Assembly (NCBI GenBank): GCA_031287815.1
Contig: JAITSM010000228.1
Coordinates: forward strand, 1 to 9,461
Length of the DNA stretch: 9,461 nucleotides
Source: Prevotellaceae bacterium
GTDB taxonomy: Bacteria; Bacteroidota; Bacteroidia; Bacteroidales; UBA932
Direction of reading: 5' to 3'
Made by a program: the position numbers and the translations under genes. Each line of letters begins with the position of its first letter. The stretch's first letter is position 1. Positions 1-5,283 of the stretch are shown one piece after another. The notes under the pieces were generated by a model. The model was given only the letters and a program-made list of their open reading frames with translations, made no database searches and was not told the DNA's origin.

Positions 1-357
1 ATAATTTAGGGGACTACATAAATAATTTAGGGGACTACATAAATAATTTAGGGGACTACATAAATGATTTAGGGGACTACATAAATGATTTAGGGGACTA
101 CATAAATGATTTAGGGGACTACATAAATAATTTAGGGGACTACATAAATAATTTAGGGGACTACATAAATGATTTCGGGGACTACATAAATGATTTCGGG
201 GACAACATAAATGATTTCGGGGACAACATAAATGATTTCGGGGACAACATAAATGATTTCGGGGACAACATAAATGATTTAGGGAACAACATAAATAATT
301 CAGGGGACAACATAAATGATTCAGGGGACAACATAAATGATTTAGGGAACCCCCTAA
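1..357. repeat. 21-bp tandem repeat array, 17 units
   Basis: Seventeen consecutive units of exactly 21 bp start at 1, 22, 43 and so on to 337, with no indels. The unit core is TTTAGGGGACTACATAA preceded by ATRA. Variants are grouped in blocks. Units 1-8 are nearly identical and differ only at ATA/ATG. Units 9-13 carry TTTCGGGG, and from unit 10 onward they also have GACAAC in place of GACTAC. Units 14-17 are the most degenerate, and the last reads GGGAACCCCC. This blockwise pattern fits expansion by slippage or unequal exchange with decay toward the 3' edge. The array continues off the left edge of the window. There are no unique spacers, so it is not CRISPR. The period is a multiple of three, so any open frame stays open through the array. 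Confidence 0.97.
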
Positions 358-368
358 ATAGAAAATAG
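1..368 (+). CDS. possible 3' end of a heptapeptide-repeat ORF (partial)
   Basis: One forward frame (codons beginning at position 3) is open from the left edge to a TAG at 366-368. It would encode a seven-residue repeat of the type N/D-L-G-D-Y-I-N, shifting to D-F-G-D-N-I-N in later units, and ending in P-L-N-R-K. No in-frame start lies in the window, so any start would be upstream. Support for coding is weak: in an array with a 21-bp period a frame that is open once is open everywhere, one reverse frame is open too, and most unit differences change the amino acid. The array may instead be non-coding DNA upstream of the next gene. Confidence 0.25.
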   Translation, partial: NLGDYINNLGDYINNLGDYINDLGDYINDLGDYINDLGDYINNLGDYINNLGDYINDFGDYINDFGDNINDFGDNINDFGDNINDFGDNINDLGNNINNSGDNINDSGDNINDLGNPLNRK

Positions 369-424
369 TTAAAGATACACGAACAGCGATGAACGAAAAT
401 TAAAAATCATAAAACAACAAAATT

Positions 425-1126
425 ATGGCAAACCACGATTGGTTAGAACAGAATCACGAAGCTTTGCACATGCAAGCCACCTTTACGCATAACTACATCA
501 CCAGCCAGCCGGCGCGCAACCGCATGGGCTTTGGCGCGGATACGCTGCAGGGAGAATGGCTCGACAATCATTTTTCGCCCCAATATGCGGACTACTCCGC
601 CGCCTACCTCAACTGGGAAAACGAACCGGAACGGACGAAAGGGAAAACCACTGCCCTCTATTCCGCCGAAAAGGTTTTTAAGCCGCTTTACCGGAAATTA
701 TACACGGGGCTTCTGAAAAATAACCCGCTGGTTAGGTCCGAAGACCTGTTGAGAATGGGGTTACCCGAACACCCCTCCGGCAAACGCGTGCCCGCGCCGG
801 TGTCCACGAACTACCCCGCCGGCTGGGCGGATACGCACATGTTGCGCCACGTAATCATTCATTTTTCGCATTTCCTCGCGGGCGCGGAAACCGTGAGGGC
901 CAAGCCCCCCGGGCAACTCGGCGTGGAAATCCGCTGGGTGGTGATGGACGCGCTGCCCACAAGGCTGGCAGAATTATCGAACATCGCGTTTGCCACCCAG
1001 ACGCCCTATACCCTCTCGTTCGATGACACACAGCGCGGGAAAATGCTCTACTTCTGCCTCTGCTGGATAAATACCCGCGGCAAAAAAGGCCCTTACAGCT
1101 CGATTATAAATGCCGTCATCCCGTGA
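425..1126 (+). CDS. conserved hypothetical protein, 233 aa
   Basis: The function is unknown. The protein has no signal peptide or membrane segment and looks cytoplasmic. The N-terminal half (residues about 25-125) is rich in aromatic and charged residues, with segments such as NRMGFGADTLQGEW and LYTGLLKNNPLV. A Pro/Gly-rich linker follows (about 110-135). The C-terminal half has alternating hydrophobic stretches suggesting a beta-sandwich, and ends in NTRGKKGPYSSIINAVIP. From memory, this ending (NTRG-x-KGP-x-S-x-I) characterises a family of roughly 200-240-aa hypothetical proteins common in Bacteroidales; I could not run a search. The ATG at 425 follows an A-rich stretch without a clear ribosome binding site, usual for this phylum. 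I see no TAnnTTTG box between the tandem array and the start. The gene stands alone, between the 21-bp array and a mosaic repeat. Confidence 0.8.
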   Translation: MANHDWLEQNHEALHMQATFTHNYITSQPARNRMGFGADTLQGEWLDNHFSPQYADYSAAYLNWENEPERTKGKTTALYSAEKVFKPLYRKLYTGLLKNNPLVRSEDLLRMGLPEHPSGKRVPAPVSTNYPAGWADTHMLRHVIIHFSHFLAGAETVRAKPPGQLGVEIRWVVMDALPTRLAELSNIAFATQTPYTLSFDDTQRGKMLYFCLCWINTRGKKGPYSSIINAVIP

Positions 1127-1140
1127 TGAGGTGGAATTAT

Positions 1141-1234
1141 GGGGAATGTGCTAATGTGACTAATGTGACTAATTGGGCTGGCGCCAGCGCTTTTAGTTTT
1201 TAACTCTTAACTCTTAGTTCTTAACTCTACATAG
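1141..1234 (+). repeat. mosaic dispersed repeat, copy 1 (palindrome plus micro-repeats)
   Basis: A 9-bp micro-repeat (CTAATGTGA, 1151-1174) leads into the perfect palindrome GCTGGCGCCAGC at 1177-1188. After that comes a 7-bp micro-repeat of the TAACTCT type that ends in CTACATAG at 1234. The 46 bp after the palindrome match those of copy 2 (1748-1800), except that copy 2 has one extra 7-bp unit. The left half is an inverted match to copy 3 (2459-2514). This fills the gap between the hypothetical gene and the PIN remnant. Confidence 0.9.
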
Positions 1235-1239
1235 GATAA

Positions 1240-1515
1240 TTGATACCTCCCGACTGTTATCAGTATATAGAAATGACCGATGAAGTAAAAGCATTAGCAT
1301 TGCTATATATTTCTGAAAACGCCTTAGGCAAGGCAAGCCGAAATGACGCTTATCACATAGCGCTGGCTTCCGTCAACCGAGTTGACTGCCTCATCAGTTG
1401 GAATTTTAAACACATTGTAAATTATGATAAAATAAAAATGTTCAACGCTATTAACATGCGCTTTGGATACCCCTTAATAGATATACGCTCACCCTTAGAA
1501 TTTTTAAAAATATGA
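1240..1515 (+). pseudogene. 5'-truncated PIN-domain (VapC-like) toxin remnant
   Basis: The frame encodes the C-terminal two thirds of a PIN-domain ribonuclease of the VapC-like type. Recognisable parts are an EMTDEVKALA helix, the GKASRNDAYHIALASVNRVD segment carrying a conserved acidic residue, the SWNFKHIVN motif, and the family's usual ending GYPLIDIRSPLEF. Intact relatives are about 150 aa and begin with a DTSV-type strand bearing the first catalytic Asp. Here about 60-65 N-terminal residues, including that Asp, are absent. The only start is a TTG at 1240, directly after an in-frame TAA (1237-1239), and the homology begins six bases after mosaic repeat copy 1 ends. I infer that rearrangement at the repeat removed the promoter and 5' half. 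It is probably inactive. The stop overlaps the next ORF as ATGA. Confidence 0.8.
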
Positions 1516-1667
1516 AACCGGAAGTAAAAAAAGAAAAAGAATTTGATACGGTAGCCTTTTTCCGCTCCGTAAAAGAAAAGATGGCAAAAGCCACCGAAGG
1601 TATGACTTTGCAGGAGGAACGCGAATATTGGCGATTGCTCCGTGAAGGGAAAATAAAATTAACCTAA
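1512..1667 (+). CDS. small ORF, 51 aa, in antitoxin position downstream of PIN remnant
   Basis: An ATG at 1512 overlaps the PIN stop codon (ATGA), the typical arrangement of translationally coupled toxin-antitoxin pairs. The 51-residue product is highly charged: a lysine-rich N-terminus (KPEVKKEKEFDTV), a central amphipathic helix (RSVKEKMAKATEGM), and a C-terminus ending in EEREYWRLLREGKIKLT. From memory, PIN toxins of this type in Bacteroidota are often followed by a charged ORF of about 50 aa with a similar plan, presumed to be the antitoxin. The frame is intact, so it may still be a functional orphan antitoxin, although its partner is truncated and no promoter is visible. It could also be a relic carried along with the pseudogene. 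Confidence 0.65.
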   Translation: MKPEVKKEKEFDTVAFFRSVKEKMAKATEGMTLQEEREYWRLLREGKIKLT

Positions 1668-1716
1668 ACCCATTAACCCGCCCGCTTCCCCAAAAAATAA
1701 CGCCGCCTTAGTTGAA

Positions 1717-1800
1717 AGTTTAAGGTTTAAGGTTGGCTGGCGCCAGCGCTTTTAGTTTTTAACTCTTAACTCTTAACTCTTAGTTCTTAACTCTACATAG
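1717..1800 (+). repeat. mosaic dispersed repeat, copy 2
   Basis: A TTTAAGG 7-bp micro-repeat (about 1719-1733) leads into the palindrome GCTGGCGCCAGC at 1736-1747, then the same TAACTCT-type tail as copy 1, ending CTACATAG at 1800. It carries one more 7-bp unit than copy 1 (53 bp against 46 bp after the palindrome). The left micro-repeat differs from copy 1, so the flanks are modular. The antitoxin promoter begins directly after this copy. Confidence 0.9.
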
Positions 1801-1811
1801 AATATTTTGCG

Positions 1812-1819
1812 TATATTTG
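1812..1819 (+). promoter_or_regulatory. -7 promoter box (TATATTTG) of the antitoxin/toxin pair
   Basis: TATATTTG matches the Bacteroidota primary-sigma -7 consensus TAnnTTTG and lies 12 bp before the antitoxin ATG. No good TTG box is seen about 19 bp further upstream, where the sequence belongs to mosaic repeat copy 2. Confidence 0.5.
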
Positions 1820-1831
1820 TAAAAAAACAAA

Positions 1832-2068
1832 ATGAATACACATTTACCCACTTCGCCTATCGGCGCATTCCATCCGCAATTCATTAAAGACACTGCGGGT
1901 AACCGGTTGGTGGTAATTCCCCAGAATGAATTCGAGGTCTTGTTAAATGAAAAGGCAAAGGAAAGCAACGTTCGCTTATCTCTTGCGAAAATACTGGAAA
2001 AAGAATCAAAAGCCGTACAGGCATCATCCGCAGAAACCCTTCGCGAATTTGAAGCTATTGAGGTATGA
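1832..2068 (+). CDS. type II antitoxin, Phd/MazE-like, 78 aa
   Basis: This is the predicted antitoxin that neutralises the MazF-like toxin encoded immediately downstream and autorepresses the pair. Residues about 14-37 (HPQFIKDTAGNRLVVIPQNE) resemble the N-terminal strand-loop-strand of Phd-like antitoxins, in the pattern Q-F-I-K-D-x-x-G-x-x-x-x-V-V-I-P-x-x-E-F. Residues 40-78 form a charged helix suited to wrapping the toxin. Its stop overlaps the toxin start by four bases (ATGA, 2065-2068), which suggests translational coupling. The ATG at 1832 lies 12 bp after a TATATTTG box, giving a very short leader. The AbrB-type MazE fold is less likely; the exact antitoxin class is uncertain. Confidence 0.75.
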   Translation: MNTHLPTSPIGAFHPQFIKDTAGNRLVVIPQNEFEVLLNEKAKESNVRLSLAKILEKESKAVQASSAETLREFEAIEV

Positions 2069-2412
2069 TTTGCCAACAATTCGACATCTGGCTTGCGGAT
2101 TTAAATCCCCGCATAGGAACAGAAACAGGAAAAATCCGACCGGTGCTTATCGTCCAAACGAACCTGCTAAACAGCCTCCCGCACCTGTCCACCCTTATTT
2201 GCCCAATAACTACCAACATCACAAAAAACGCTTCTATCTTGCGTGTGTCATTGAAAAAAGGCACTGCCAACCTGCATCAGGATTGTGATATAATGATTGA
2301 CCAAATAAGAGCCATCGACAATAAAAGGCTGTTTAAAAAACTCGGCGCGTTGCCTATTCCTTTCGTCGAACAAGTCAAGAAAAATATGCTATTGATATTG
2401 GATATTTATTGA
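2065..2412 (+). CDS. PemK/MazF-family endoribonuclease toxin, 115 aa
   Basis: This is a MazF/PemK-type toxin, an mRNA-cleaving endoribonuclease held inactive by its antitoxin. The family hallmarks are in order and the length is typical (110-120 aa). The N-terminus has FDIWLADLNP (residues 6-15). The GTETGKIRPVLIV segment (18-30) carries the conserved Arg-Pro at R25. The strand ending CPITTN (46-51) carries the Thr expected to pair with that Arg in catalysis. IMIDQIRAIDNKRLFKKLG near residues 76-94 matches the family's D-Q-x-R-A-x-D-x-x-R-L motif. The gene is translationally coupled to the upstream antitoxin and looks complete. The cleavage specificity cannot be read from the sequence. The pair sits inside a segment bounded by inverted repeats, which suggests horizontal acquisition or local shuffling. 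Confidence 0.9.
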   Translation: MICQQFDIWLADLNPRIGTETGKIRPVLIVQTNLLNSLPHLSTLICPITTNITKNASILRVSLKKGTANLHQDCDIMIDQIRAIDNKRLFKKLGALPIPFVEQVKKNMLLILDIY

Positions 2413-2423
2413 GATTTCAAGTA

Positions 2424-2514
2424 AAAGTTAAGAACTAAGAGTTAAGAACTGAGAGTTGGCTGGCGCCAGCCCAATTAGTCACATTAAACAATTAGTCACA
2501 TTAGCACATTCCCC
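2424..2514 (-). repeat. mosaic dispersed repeat, copy 3 (inverted)
   Basis: This is an inverted copy relative to copies 1 and 2. AAGAACTAAGAGTTAAGAAC-type micro-repeats are followed by the palindrome GCTGGCGCCAGC (2459-2470) and then the reverse complement of the CTAATGTGA array, ending CACATTCCCC. The reverse complement of 2459-2514 matches 1141-1188 apart from an 8-bp insertion, so copies 1 and 3 form a long inverted repeat around the toxin-antitoxin genes. The rest of the gap to udp is A/T-rich and holds the udp promoter. Confidence 0.9.
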
Positions 2515-2579
2515 CTCCATTGTTCATTATTCTTTGATAACTATTCCGGAAAAAACTTTTTATTTCCCGCATTATGCCT

Positions 2580-2587
2580 TATTTTTG
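2580..2587 (+). promoter_or_regulatory. -7 promoter box (TATTTTTG) of udp-sirB1
   Basis: TATTTTTG fits the TAnnTTTG consensus and lies 31 bp before the udp start. About 19 bp upstream there is only an ACTTTTTAT stretch in place of a clear TTG box, so the assignment is moderate. Confidence 0.5.
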
Positions 2588-2618
2588 TAGCGTTAAACGC
2601 TAAAAACACGAAACAATT

Positions 2619-3497
2619 ATGCATACTATTCCTTCTTCCGAACTAATTATCAACAGCGACGGCAGCATTTTTCACCTGCACATAAAACCGCACGAACTGG
2701 CGGATACGGTTATTTTAGTAGGCGATCCGGGACGCGTAAAAATGGTGTCGGATTATTTTTCCACCATAGAATCACAGGCGCAAAACCGCGAATTTGTAAG
2801 CGCCACCGGGCGGTACAAAGGAAAACGCCTCACCGTGGTATCTACCGGCATCGGCACGGACAATATCGATATTGTGATGAACGAGCTGGATGCGTTGGCA
2901 AATATAGATTTCCCCACGCGCACCATCAAACCCGACCACCGGAAATTAACCATCCTGCGGCTGGGCACTTCCGGCGGGTTGCAGCCCCACCTGCAACTGG
3001 GCGACCTTGTATTCTCCGCCATCTCCATAGGCTTCGACGGGTTATTAAACTTCTACGCCCGCCGCAACGACATCTGTTTACCGGATTACGAAGCGGCTTT
3101 TGTCACGCATACGAACTGGGGCAAACAGCACACCGCGCCTTATTTTGTGCGGGCTTCGGAAAAACTGGCGCAGCTCTTTTCCGACGTCTCCGTGGAGGGA
3201 ATGACCATTTCCGCTCCCGGATTTTACGGCCCGCAAGGACGCGTACTGCGCCTGCCGCTGGCCAACCCGCAAATCAACGAACGGATTGAAAGCTTTCGCT
3301 TCGATAACCGGTGCATCACGAATTTTGAAATGGAAAGCTCCGCCATCGCCGGACTCGCAAAATTATTGGGGCACGAAGCCGGCACGGCCTGCTGCATCAT
3401 CGCCAACCGCGTAGGCTTGACGGCGCTCACCGACTACCGGCCGGCGGTGAAAAAAATGATAGAAACAGCGTTGGAAAAATTAGCCGGCGAAGAATAA
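2619..3497 (+). CDS. udp: uridine phosphorylase (nucleoside phosphorylase I family)
   Basis: The enzyme reversibly cleaves uridine with phosphate to uracil and ribose-1-phosphate, a cytoplasmic pyrimidine salvage reaction. The 292-aa protein shows the NP-I family motifs in order. GDPGR (residues 35-39) is the phosphate-binding loop. VSTGIGTDNIDIV (74-86) follows. RLGTSGG (114-120) contributes a further phosphate-binding Arg. FEMESS (236-241) holds the Glu expected to contact the ribose. The following segment CCIIANR resembles uridine phosphorylases rather than purine enzymes. It is somewhat longer than the E. coli enzyme (about 253 aa), with extra residues around 96-110, as in Bacteroidota homologues. 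It is probably co-transcribed with the next gene, 17 bp downstream. The exact base preference cannot be proven from sequence. Confidence 0.88.
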   Translation: MHTIPSSELIINSDGSIFHLHIKPHELADTVILVGDPGRVKMVSDYFSTIESQAQNREFVSATGRYKGKRLTVVSTGIGTDNIDIVMNELDALANIDFPTRTIKPDHRKLTILRLGTSGGLQPHLQLGDLVFSAISIGFDGLLNFYARRNDICLPDYEAAFVTHTNWGKQHTAPYFVRASEKLAQLFSDVSVEGMTISAPGFYGPQGRVLRLPLANPQINERIESFRFDNRCITNFEMESSAIAGLAKLLGHEAGTACCIIANRVGLTALTDYRPAVKKMIETALEKLAGEE

Positions 3498-3514
3498 TTT
3501 TAATTCCCCGTTTT

Positions 3515-4366
3515 ATGTCGGCACAGGAAATAGGCACGCTGGTTGATCTGCTGGACGACCCCGACGCCATCGTTTACGGCGCAGTAACGTCGCGCTTTCT
3601 GGAACAGGGCTCCGGCAACATCCCTTACCTGGAAAAGGTGTGGGCGCACAGCCGCGATGCAAACATCCGCGAACGCATTGAAACGATTATCCGGCAAATC
3701 CATTTGCAAGACACCCTGCAAGGCATGAAACAATGGATTGACGGGCAACAGCACAACCTCCTGGAAGGCGCTTACCGGATAGCGAAACAGCAGTATCCCC
3801 ACCTGCGCCTGCCCCCACTGCAAAACGCCATCGACGATATCCTGAAAGACATCTGGGTCGCCACCTCCGACGAATCGCTACCCATACTGAACAAACTGAA
3901 TATTTTTAACCACCTCTTCTACCGCACGCACTCCTACACGGGTACCGTCGAAACATCGAACCCGGATTATTGTTTTATCAATCGCGTGCTGGAAACAAAG
4001 TGCGGCAACAGTATTTCGCTTAGCTTACTGTATCTGCATCTGGCGCAGCAGGCGGGTTTTCCGATGCATGGCGTCAGCCTTCCCGACGCTTTCCTGCTGG
4101 CTTATACCACCGCTTCCGGCGAGGTGGTATGCTACATCAACCCTTTTAAAAACGGCCTGCGGGCAGGGAAACAGGAAATCACCGCCTACCTTCAACAGCG
4201 CGGCCTTGCTTGCCGCCCGGAGTACTACGCCCCCTGCGACAACGTAACGGCCATCTTGCGATTGACGGAATACCTGGTCTATGCTTACGAACAGGAAAAT
4301 AATGCGCCCCAAGCGGACATCTACCGCGCCTTCCTGCCACTCTTCCGAATGGAGAATGGAGAATGA
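3515..4366 (+). CDS. SirB1-family transglutaminase-like protein, 283 aa
   Basis: This protein belongs to the SirB1/transglutaminase-like core 2 family, whose biochemical role is poorly known. Residues 1-110 are helical and HEAT-like, with a DLLDDPDAIVYGAV start common in Bacteroidota homologues. The core follows: FNHLFYRTHSYTG (131-143), INRVLETKCGNSISLSLLYL (155-174), and GVSLPDAFLLAY (186-197). In most relatives the last motif reads LP-x-HF, with a conserved His that would belong to a transglutaminase-like triad. Here that position is Ala192, so catalysis is doubtful. The final residues (FRMENGE) and the TGA stop fall within a GAATGGA micro-repeat, so the native C-terminus may have been altered by the repeat. 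The gene follows udp closely and converges on the kinase gene. Confidence 0.82.
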   Translation: MSAQEIGTLVDLLDDPDAIVYGAVTSRFLEQGSGNIPYLEKVWAHSRDANIRERIETIIRQIHLQDTLQGMKQWIDGQQHNLLEGAYRIAKQQYPHLRLPPLQNAIDDILKDIWVATSDESLPILNKLNIFNHLFYRTHSYTGTVETSNPDYCFINRVLETKCGNSISLSLLYLHLAQQAGFPMHGVSLPDAFLLAYTTASGEVVCYINPFKNGLRAGKQEITAYLQQRGLACRPEYYAPCDNVTAILRLTEYLVYAYEQENNAPQADIYRAFLPLFRMENGE

Positions 4367-4401
4367 GAATTGGCTAACGCCTCAACAGACATTCTCCATT
4401 C
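4347..4401. repeat. inverted repeat with GAATGGA micro-repeats between convergent genes (mosaic copy 4)
   Basis: GAATGGAGAATG occurs in two overlapping registers (4347-4358 and 4354-4365) and is inverted as CATTCTCCATTC at 4390-4401. The centre TTGGCTAACGCC looks like a degenerate version of the palindrome seen in the other copies. The stop codons of both flanking genes lie inside the arms. There is no T-tract after the stem on either strand, so an ordinary intrinsic terminator is not obvious, although the hairpin could still mark both 3' ends. Confidence 0.8.
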
Positions 4402-5008
4402 AAAAAAGCCCGTACAGTTGGGCGTCTATTTTGTCGATTATGGCGCTTAAATCTTCGGGCGCCTCACTGAATTTAATCGTATCGACATCGATGATGAGTT
4501 TACGGCCGGTATATTTTTCAATCCAGGCTTCGTACAACTCATTCAACCGCGTTAAATAATCAATACGGATGCCGGTTTCATAATCGCGGCCGCGTTTTTG
4601 TATTTGGTACACCAGCGTGGGCACCGACGAACGGAGGTAAATCAACAAATCGGGCGGGGTAACCAATGAAATCATCAAATTGAACAACTCGTTATAGGTA
4701 TCGAAGTCGCGCGAAGACATTAACCCCATATTCCGCAGGTTGAGCGCGAAAATACAGGCGTCTTCATAGATTGTCCGGTCTTGTATAATCGTTTCCCTGG
4801 CGTTTTTTATTTCCACAATCCCTTCGAAACGCTTGCCCAAAAAATAGACTTGCAGGTTGAAAGACCAACGCTGCATCTCATCATAGAAATCGAACAAATA
4901 AGGATTGTCTTCCACTTCGAATTTGGGCTGCCAGTTGTAATGGCGCGCCAGCAAGCCGGTGAGTGTTGTCTTGCCGCTACCTATATTACCTGCTACTGCT
5001 ATGTGCAT
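4400..5008 (-). CDS. deoxynucleoside kinase (dNK/dGK/dCK family), 202 aa
   Basis: The enzyme phosphorylates deoxynucleosides to dNMPs using NTP, as part of cytoplasmic salvage. The N-terminal P-loop GNIGSGKT occupies residues 7-14. A conserved acidic substrate-side segment follows (FEVEDNPYLFDFY, 30-42). DRT at 77-79, within QDRTIYED, is the family's DRS-type motif containing the catalytic-site Arg. The helical lid region lies near residues 140-165 (KRGRDYETGIRIDYLTRL). The length of 202 aa is normal for bacterial members. Substrate choice (dA/dG or other) cannot be read with confidence. It converges on the udp-sirB1 unit, so two nucleoside-salvage enzymes sit side by side. The ATG at 5008 is directly followed by the P-loop strand (MHIAVAGN), which supports the start. 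No strong promoter box was found upstream on this strand. Confidence 0.92.
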   Translation of the reverse strand: MHIAVAGNIGSGKTTLTGLLARHYNWQPKFEVEDNPYLFDFYDEMQRWSFNLQVYFLGKRFEGIVEIKNARETIIQDRTIYEDACIFALNLRNMGLMSSRDFDTYNELFNLMISLVTPPDLLIYLRSSVPTLVYQIQKRGRDYETGIRIDYLTRLNELYEAWIEKYTGRKLIIDVDTIKFSEAPEDLSAIIDKIDAQLYGLF

Positions 5009-5052
5009 ATTATTGAATGTTTAGTTTGGGAAGGCGAAGATACAAAAATTTT

Positions 5053-5157
5053 ATGAGTAGCAAATTTTCGAAAAAAACAAGGCGCCCCAACCTGATTGCA
5101 TTAACAAACGAGCCGGCTGCATTAACAAACGAGCTGGTTGCATTAACAAATAAATAA
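5053..5157 (+). CDS. candidate 34-aa ORF with heptad repeats
   Basis: An ATG at 5053 opens a 34-codon frame. It has a basic start (SSKFSKKTRRPNLI) followed by a seven-residue repeat: ALTNEPA, ALTNELV, then ALTNK and stop. The repeat reflects three 21-bp DNA units (5097-5159). No promoter or ribosome binding site is evident, and it lies in the gap between the divergent kinase and transporter genes. It may be an expressed peptide, or simply a frame held open by the 21-bp repeat. Coding is uncertain. Confidence 0.25.
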   Translation: MSSKFSKKTRRPNLIALTNEPAALTNELVALTNK

Positions 5158-5159
5158 CC
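5097..5159 (+). repeat. three direct 21-bp repeats
   Basis: Three adjacent 21-bp units each begin TGCATTAACAAA; the first two continue CGAGC and the third diverges to TAAATAACC. They lie about 60 bp upstream of the transporter promoter. They could be operator sites for a regulator of the transporter, or micro-repeat expansion within a short ORF. The 21-bp period equals about two DNA helical turns, so repeated sites would face the same side of the helix. Confidence 0.85.
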
Positions 5160-5220
5160 ATGAAAACTAACAAATTACAGATTGTTTAAAAAATTCCTCA
5201 TAAACTTTTGTACTCAAAAC

Positions 5221-5250
5221 TTGTAACTTGGTTTTTTTTGTATAAATTTG
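5221..5250 (+). promoter_or_regulatory. promoter of the sugar transporter (TTG-N19-TAAATTTG)
   Basis: TTG at 5221-5223 is followed after exactly 19 bp by TAAATTTG (5243-5250), matching the Bacteroidota primary-sigma pattern. The start codon lies 33 bp further on, and the leader is A-rich. Confidence 0.75.
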
Positions 5251-5283
5251 CGTCGTTTTTAACTAACTTAAAAAAATACAACT

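Noticed and set aside
1..357. CRISPR array
   Set aside because: The units are contiguous 21-bp repeats with no unique spacers and there are no cas genes.
1947..2288. Frame spanning the antitoxin and toxin genes in another phase
   Set aside because: It overlaps two coupled genes with clear family signatures and its product is low-complexity and unrecognised.
4281..4559. Frame crossing the convergent SirB1-like and kinase gene ends
   Set aside because: It is antisense to the kinase and out of frame with the SirB1-like gene, with no recognisable product.
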